DNA from: Chitinibacter bivalviorum
GTDB lineage: Bacteria > Pseudomonadota > Gammaproteobacteria > Burkholderiales > Chitinibacteraceae
NCBI RefSeq assembly: GCF_013403565.1
Contig: NZ_CP058627.1
Location: forward strand, 806,001-870,000
Reading direction: 5' to 3'
Length of the DNA: 64,000 nt
Part shown: positions 58,901-64,000 of the stretch, in pieces
How the letters are laid out: every line of letters begins with the position of its first letter
How positions within the stretch are numbered: the stretch's first letter is position 1
Notes under the pieces: generated by a model
What the model was told of the DNA's origin: nothing
The model's input: only the letters and a program-made list of their open reading frames with translations
Database searches by the model: none
Translations under genes and position numbers: made by a program

Positions 58901-59140
58901 TTGCACGTAGATCATTTTTTCTACGCCGTTGATCTGCTGTTCAAGTGGCGCAGCAACAGTTTGGGCAATCACGTCTGGTGTTGCACCAGGATAGAAGGCT
59001 GTTACGGAAACGACTGGCGGTGTAATGCCAGGGTATTGCTCTACTGGTAGCGAGCGCATCGCTGCCAGACCGGCCAGCACAATGATGATCGAAATCACAC
59101 TGGCAAAAATGGGCCGTTCAATAAAGAATTTTGAAAACAT
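55985..59140 (-). CDS. RND multidrug efflux permease (HAE1/AcrB type)
   Basis: 1051-aa inner-membrane pump with 12 helices. N-terminus MFSKFFIERPIFASVISIII is standard. Motif A GIVVDDAIVVLENVERIM contains the paired Asp that carries protons in TM4, with porter and docking loops (VEQYPGITPPVVSVTAFYPGA, GGTDYAMRVWLRPDRI, and the AcrB-like EKSAGSSSVIAF). It drives drug or toxic-compound export by proton motive force, together with the adaptor encoded 15 bases upstream and the channel downstream. Substrate range cannot be judged. Length and motifs match AcrB/MexB/TtgB. Confidence 0.96.
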   Translation of the reverse strand: MFSKFFIERPIFASVISIIIVLAGLAAMRSLPVEQYPGITPPVVSVTAFYPGATPDVIAQTVAAPLEQQINGVEKMIYVQSGSASNGQMSLNVYFEIGTDPDQATINVNNRVSAAMAQLPEEVKRQGVTVKKKSTSILNVITLSSPKGSYDTTYLSNYALLNIVDEIKRIPGVGDLQMFGGTDYAMRVWLRPDRISQLGITTSDILSAIREQNAQFAAGKIGAQPTTSKVDFTFTVNTQGRLKSVEEFENIIIRSTPDGAKTRLKDVARIEMGGKDYDILANLNGKQAVAMGIYLQPGANAVAVANAVTAKMEQLKERFPNDIEYTIPYDTTEFVKVSIEKVIHTLLEAIVLVFIVVYLFLQNFRATLIPCIAVPISLIGTFAGMLLLGFSINLLTLLGMVLAIGIVVDDAIVVLENVERIMSEKKCSAKEASILAMQEVAGPVMAIVFVLCAVFLPVAFMGGMTGVMYKQFAITIAVSVAISGLVALTLTPALCAILLKNNHHKPGKFFTWFNNSFDRLTNGYVGGVAFLNRRVGIAFIIFAAMLISLFALFKAVPSSLVPDEDQGYLLSAVMLPDAASLTRTQAVSAQYDKMLMSNKNIENVVSFVGFDMLSGAVLSNSGISFITLKDWKERAGKGDDSFALAQTFKGMAYMGLRDGFAATFNPPAISGMSTTGGLEGYLQNRGTGDTAQFSKEVARFLEEAKKRPEFASVTTTFRANVPQIYLDLDRDKAKALGVSINTVFDTMQATFGQVYVNDFNQFGRTYRVQMQSEADFRARPEDIANVYVRSNNGDMIPLTSLVHVKSSVGPELAERFNIFQAAKLMIQPAPGVSSGQAIAAMEELEKEVLGKEYKLEWTGSAYQEKSAGSSSVIAFVFGIIMVFLILAAQYERWSLPLAVITAVPFALFGALLAVWLVGLTNNVYFQIGMVTLIALAAKNAILIVEFAVMKHEEGMSLLDSALEASRLRFRPIVMTSLAFILGCVPLVISSGAGAASRKALGTPVIGGMLAATFIAIYFIPLFFRLIMKSSEKKVATDTATSNQVAKGDEHA

Positions 59141-59155
59141 ATTTTCCTCGGCAAC

Positions 59156-60334
59156 TTATTGTGCGGCTTGGGCTTGACTGGCTTGAGGTGCGCTGGCAGG
59201 CATTGGTTTGACAATGGCACCGGGCTTAACTTTCAGAATGCCTTCGACAATGACGACGTCCCCCGCTTGAAGTCCTGATTCAACGCGCACTTGTCCTTGA
59301 GCGTCTGCTCGCCCAACTTTGATTGTGCGTGGTGAAACTTTATTCTCTTTGTCGACGGTCATTACCAGTTTGTCAGCTTGAGATTGAACAATGGCGCGCT
59401 CAGGAATCAAGATTGCATTGTTTATCTTGCCAATATCGAGGGTAAGGCGAACAAACTGCCCTGGTAAAAGCTGTGAATGAGGATTGCTGAAAATCGCTCG
59501 GGCGCGAATTGTGCCGGTTTTTGGATCAACTCGATTGTCGGAGAAGTCGATTTTGCCTACTTGCTCATATTTTGCGCCATTCGAAAGATTGATTGAGGCT
59601 TTGATGTTTTTCGAATCACCCATTGAAATGGTTTTCGCTTTCGTCATTTGCTCTAAGCGTTGGCGATCTTCTTCAGAGTAAGAGAAAGTCACGTACATAG
59701 GATCAAGTTGCGAAATGGTTGTCAGTTTGCCCGATTCGCCCGCAGTCGAAACCAAGCTACCTTCTGATTGCGCGACTGTGCTGGTCATACCTGAAATCGG
59801 TGCTACAACTTTGGTGTAACCTAGGTTGAGTTCTGCTTCGCGCACCTTGGCTTCTGCCGATTGCTGGCTGGCTACAGCTGCTGCATAAGCTGTCATGGCG
59901 TCATCGTAATCTTTGCGACTTACCGCGTTTTCCTTAAACAGCGGAATGATGCGGTCTCGATCTGCACGTGCTTTTTCAAGGCGAGCTACTTCAATTGAGA
60001 GGCCACCTTTAGCTTGATCAAGGGCTGCTTTGTATGGCTCGGGATCAATTTCAAACAATGTTTGACCTGCGTTGACCGATTGACCTTCGACATAAGTGCG
60101 TTTAAGTAAAATGCCATTCACACGTGAGCGTACTTCTACGTCGCGATATCCCGCTGTTTCACCGACCAATTCGAACGACATGGGGGCTGAGGTCGGTTCG
60201 ATTTTAATTACGCTAACAGGTGCAGGAGGGGGTGGCGGCGCGGCAGTTTTTTGACCGCAAGCTGTCAGAAGTAAGCCCGAAATAATAATGGATAGTGTTG
60301 TCAATTTTGGGGTGATCATACTGGGCTGGTGCAT
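59156..60334 (-). CDS. RND efflux periplasmic adaptor (membrane fusion lipoprotein)
   Basis: 392 aa. The lipobox LLTAC follows an N-terminal helix, then a Pro-rich linker (KTAAPPPPPAPVSVIKI), a barrel/lipoyl pair (GETAGYRDVEVRSRVNGIL and NLGYTKVVAPISGMTSTVAQ) separated by a helical hairpin, and a C-terminal adaptor domain ending in an Ala/Gln-rich tail. ATG 60334 is preferred because GGAGAAGG is directly before it; ATG 60346 is possible. First gene of the adaptor-permease-channel operon. No adjacent TetR-type regulator gene is present upstream, which is unusual for such operons. Confidence 0.93.
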   Translation of the reverse strand: MHQPSMITPKLTTLSIIISGLLLTACGQKTAAPPPPPAPVSVIKIEPTSAPMSFELVGETAGYRDVEVRSRVNGILLKRTYVEGQSVNAGQTLFEIDPEPYKAALDQAKGGLSIEVARLEKARADRDRIIPLFKENAVSRKDYDDAMTAYAAAVASQQSAEAKVREAELNLGYTKVVAPISGMTSTVAQSEGSLVSTAGESGKLTTISQLDPMYVTFSYSEEDRQRLEQMTKAKTISMGDSKNIKASINLSNGAKYEQVGKIDFSDNRVDPKTGTIRARAIFSNPHSQLLPGQFVRLTLDIGKINNAILIPERAIVQSQADKLVMTVDKENKVSPRTIKVGRADAQGQVRVESGLQAGDVVIVEGILKVKPGAIVKPMPASAPQASQAQAAQ

Positions 60335-60490
60335 TGCCTTCTCCATGTTCTTTGGGGTATGTTTTGCAATTCAATCGGTTATAAGGCCTCTGCTTGCATA
60401 CTGCAGCTAGTATATTGAGGCATGATGTTTGCATGAAAATTACTGTTAGTTTAGCCGAGTATGATCACTTTTAACCACCAATAATTTAAA

Positions 60491-60502
60491 TGTAATATTA
60501 CA
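60491..60502. promoter_or_regulatory. Perfect palindrome upstream of the efflux operon
   Basis: TGTAATATTACA is a perfect 12-bp palindrome in the AT-rich region between the efflux adaptor and phaB. It has the look of a small regulator's operator, about 155 bases ahead of the adaptor start. No binding protein can be named. Confidence 0.35.
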
Positions 60503-60534
60503 CATGGTAGTTGAGTCAAAATGATGTACCAAAT

Positions 60535-60565
60535 AAAAAAGGCCGTTTGTATTAAGCGGCCTTTT
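60535..60565 (-). terminator. Terminator downstream of phaB
   Basis: AAAAGGCCG (60537-60545) pairs with CGGCCTTTT (60557-60565). Read on the minus strand it is followed by TTTTTTATTT, shortly after the phaB stop. Confidence 0.85.
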
Positions 60566-60587
60566 ACATTTTAAGAGTGAGTGCTGA

Positions 60588-61322
60588 TTAGCAGGTATGC
60601 TGACCGCCATTTATGGCTAAGTTTGCACCGGTCATAAAACCGGCCAGATCCGAAGCTAGGTAGCTAATCAAGCCCGCAATTTCTTCCGGTTTGCCAAGGC
60701 GTGCAACTGGAATTTGAGCAATGATTTTGTTGCGCACATCTTCTGGTACCGCCATGACCATATCAGTTGCAATGTAGCCAGGCGAGATTGTATTTACGGT
60801 AACCCCTTTCTTGGCCACTTCCTGTGCCAGTGCCATAGTAAAACCATGCATGCCGGCTTTTGCTGCAGAATAATTCGTTTGGCCAAATTGACCTTTCTGA
60901 CCGTTGATCGATGAGATATTGATCACGCGGCCCCAGTTGCGCTCGACCATGCCGTCGACAAATTGTTTTGAAACGTTAAAAACTGAATCCAGATTGGTGC
61001 CAATGACCGCATCCCAGTCTGTTTTGCCTAGTTTTTTAAAGCTCGCATCGCGAGTAATGCCAGCATTGTTTACCAATACATCGACTTGTCCAACGCTCTC
61101 GGTCACTTTCGCCCCTAGCGCAACACAGGCATCGAAGTCGGTTACATCACATTCGAAAGCCTTGAATTGATAGCCTGCCGCTTCATTATCGGCGAGCCAT
61201 GCAGCTTCTTTGCCTGGGCGAGAGTATGTGGTTACTACAGTAAAACCATCGTCTGCCAATTTGCGACAGATTGCGGTTCCGATGCCCCCCATACCGCCTG
61301 TGACTAGAGCTACTTTTGCCAT
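60588..61322 (-). CDS. phaB: Acetoacetyl-CoA reductase (PhaB-type SDR)
   Basis: 244-aa short-chain dehydrogenase. Cofactor motif TGGMGGIGTAICRKL (9-23), NNAG near 88, and the catalytic Ser-Tyr-Lys as NISSINGQKGQFGQTNYSAAKAG. The GMGGIG form of the glycine motif and the SINGQKGQFGQTNYSAAK block distinguish PhaB from FabG; it reduces acetoacetyl-CoA with NADPH for polyhydroxybutyrate. ATG 61322 has AAGGA about nine bases upstream; longer frames to 61409 lack support. No phaA or phaC neighbour is here. It is divergent from the following SDR gene and ends in a terminator. Confidence 0.9.
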   Translation of the reverse strand: MAKVALVTGGMGGIGTAICRKLADDGFTVVTTYSRPGKEAAWLADNEAAGYQFKAFECDVTDFDACVALGAKVTESVGQVDVLVNNAGITRDASFKKLGKTDWDAVIGTNLDSVFNVSKQFVDGMVERNWGRVINISSINGQKGQFGQTNYSAAKAGMHGFTMALAQEVAKKGVTVNTISPGYIATDMVMAVPEDVRNKIIAQIPVARLGKPEEIAGLISYLASDLAGFMTGANLAINGGQHTC

Positions 61323-61478
61323 TCTTGTATATCCTTGTTGATTAATTATTTGGAACAAATATGTATTATTTGCAGACTTTGCGCTGATGAGCCTTCGTGA
61401 GGCTTGCAAAGCGTAGCTAAGGGTTATCCCCGATGTAAATGTAATTATTTGTTTTGTTGACAGAATGGATACACTTAT

Positions 61479-62354
61479 ATGACAGCAAAGATAGGTTCAA
61501 TCTTAATTTCAGGCTGTTCAAGTGGCATAGGTCTGTGGTGTGCTCAGCGTATGGCAGAGCATGGCTGGCGTGTGTTTGCAACAGCGAGAAAGGCTGAAGA
61601 TGTCGCTATGCTCTCCGAGCTTGGTCTAGAGGCATTGTTGTTGGACGTCGCTGATAGTGCTTCGATTAGCGCTTGTGTAGCTGAAATACTGCTGCGAACT
61701 GATGGGCGTTTGGATGCATTATTTAATAACGCAGGTTTTGGTGTGCCAGGTGCGGTGGAGGATTTGAGTCGTGAAGCAATGCGGCACCAGTTTGAAACCA
61801 ATGTCTTTGGGGCAATTGAATTAAGTAATGCGATTTTGCCGGTTTTTCGAAAGCAAGGGTTTGGTCGACTCATCTTCAATAGCTCGGTGCTGGGCTTTGC
61901 GGCGATGCCATATCGGGGTGCATATAATGCGAGTAAATTTGCACTTGAAGGCTTTGCCGATACCTTGAGGCAAGAATTGCACGGCTCAGGCGTGCAGGTT
62001 TCTTTGATCGAGCCGGGGCCGATTCAAAGTCGTTTTCGCGCAAACGCGGCTACTCAGTTTTATCGATGGATCAATCCAACGGCAAGTTTTCATCGGCCTT
62101 CTTATCAGATCATGGATGAACGTTTGAAAAAGCAGGGCCCTGCGGCGCCATTTACTTTGCCTGAGCAGGCCGTGTTGGATGTGTTGCTCAAGGCATTGAA
62201 TGCTAAAAAAGCAGCCGCACGCTATCGGGTAACTACACCAACGATTATTTTTTGGTATCTGAAACGATTATTGCCTACTCGTGCGCTAGACCGTATTTTG
62301 CTTGCGGCATCAGGCGATGAGCCCGGTTTTTGCTACGGCCGTAGGTCAAAATAG
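61479..62354 (+). CDS. SDR-family oxidoreductase
   Basis: 291-aa classical short-chain dehydrogenase. Cofactor motif ISGCSSGIGLWCAQRMAEHG (10-29), NNAGFG near 84, catalytic NSSVLGFAAMPYRGAYNASKFA, and a C-terminal extension (about 200-291) with LKRLLPTRALDRILLAASG, characteristic of the extended group acting on lipid-like or steroid-like substrates. Substrate unknown. It lies between phaB and pyrG without shared operon spacing, so likely monocistronic. Confidence 0.88.
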   Translation: MTAKIGSILISGCSSGIGLWCAQRMAEHGWRVFATARKAEDVAMLSELGLEALLLDVADSASISACVAEILLRTDGRLDALFNNAGFGVPGAVEDLSREAMRHQFETNVFGAIELSNAILPVFRKQGFGRLIFNSSVLGFAAMPYRGAYNASKFALEGFADTLRQELHGSGVQVSLIEPGPIQSRFRANAATQFYRWINPTASFHRPSYQIMDERLKKQGPAAPFTLPEQAVLDVLLKALNAKKAAARYRVTTPTIIFWYLKRLLPTRALDRILLAASGDEPGFCYGRRSK

Positions 62355-62402
62355 CGTGGTAAATAGTACGTTTCATAATATTTTTAATTTGTCCAGAATT
62401 GA

Positions 62403-64000
<1,598 letters not shown>

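Overview
The window reads as the chromosome of a free-living, respiring betaproteobacterium. The 16S rRNA, the grxC-secB-gpsA order, the PhaB reductase and the mix of gene families fit the Neisseriales, perhaps a Chitinibacter/Deefgea-like genus. That placement is from memory and no alignment was run. Coding density is high, with one insertion sequence, one decayed gene, and no CRISPR array or prophage.

Layout. 0.2-3.1 kb: an M16-type zinc peptidase. 3.1-6.1 kb (minus): a GbsR/MarR-type regulator with a short-Q-loop cytochrome bd (cyanide-insensitive) oxidase, cydA-cydB, behind a near-consensus FNR/ANR box. 6.2-17.4 kb (plus): a cobalamin uptake and salvage cluster headed by a cobalamin riboswitch: btuB, cbiB, cobD, a leaderless BtuF-like protein, btuR, (a thioesterase and a NYN-LOTUS gene), cobB/cbiA, btuF, btuC, btuD. 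17.7-18.1 kb: an amidohydrolase remnant. 18.2-19.6 kb: two overlapping genes for exported proteins. 19.8-25.4 kb: a c-di-GMP module of HD-GYP receptor, LapG protease and LapD receptor. 25.5-28.5 kb (minus): grxC, secB, an SH3-domain protein, gpsA and a DUF1523 protein. 28.6-34.3 kb: a complete rRNA operon (16S, tRNA-Ile, tRNA-Ala, 23S, 5S) with promoter, boxA sites, processing stem and terminator.

34.4-43.5 kb: a DUF4124 protein, an MFS-acyltransferase fusion (minus), a three-gene set that looks like the lower lysine pathway (DUF1338 dioxygenase, saccharopine dehydrogenase, aminoadipate-semialdehyde dehydrogenase), a prolyl oligopeptidase and two small orphan genes. 43.6-45.2 kb: an intact IS1182-type element with 18-bp inverted ends and a 4-bp target duplication. 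45.3-52.9 kb (minus): mfd followed, with a 1-nt overlap, by a SNF2-type ATPase. 53.3-54.5 kb: tyrS. 54.6-60.3 kb (minus): an RND tripartite efflux operon. 60.6-62.4 kb: phaB and a divergent SDR gene. From 62.5 kb pyrG runs off the window end.

The points most worth pursuing are the riboswitch platform, in which a 13-nt inverted repeat covers the btuB ribosome site and start codon; the RNA-biology-like NYN-LOTUS gene inside the cobalamin operon; an in-frame insertion of about 49 residues in CobB; an HD-GYP domain split by a large insert in the LapGD operon; and the overlap of mfd with a SNF2 ATPase gene.
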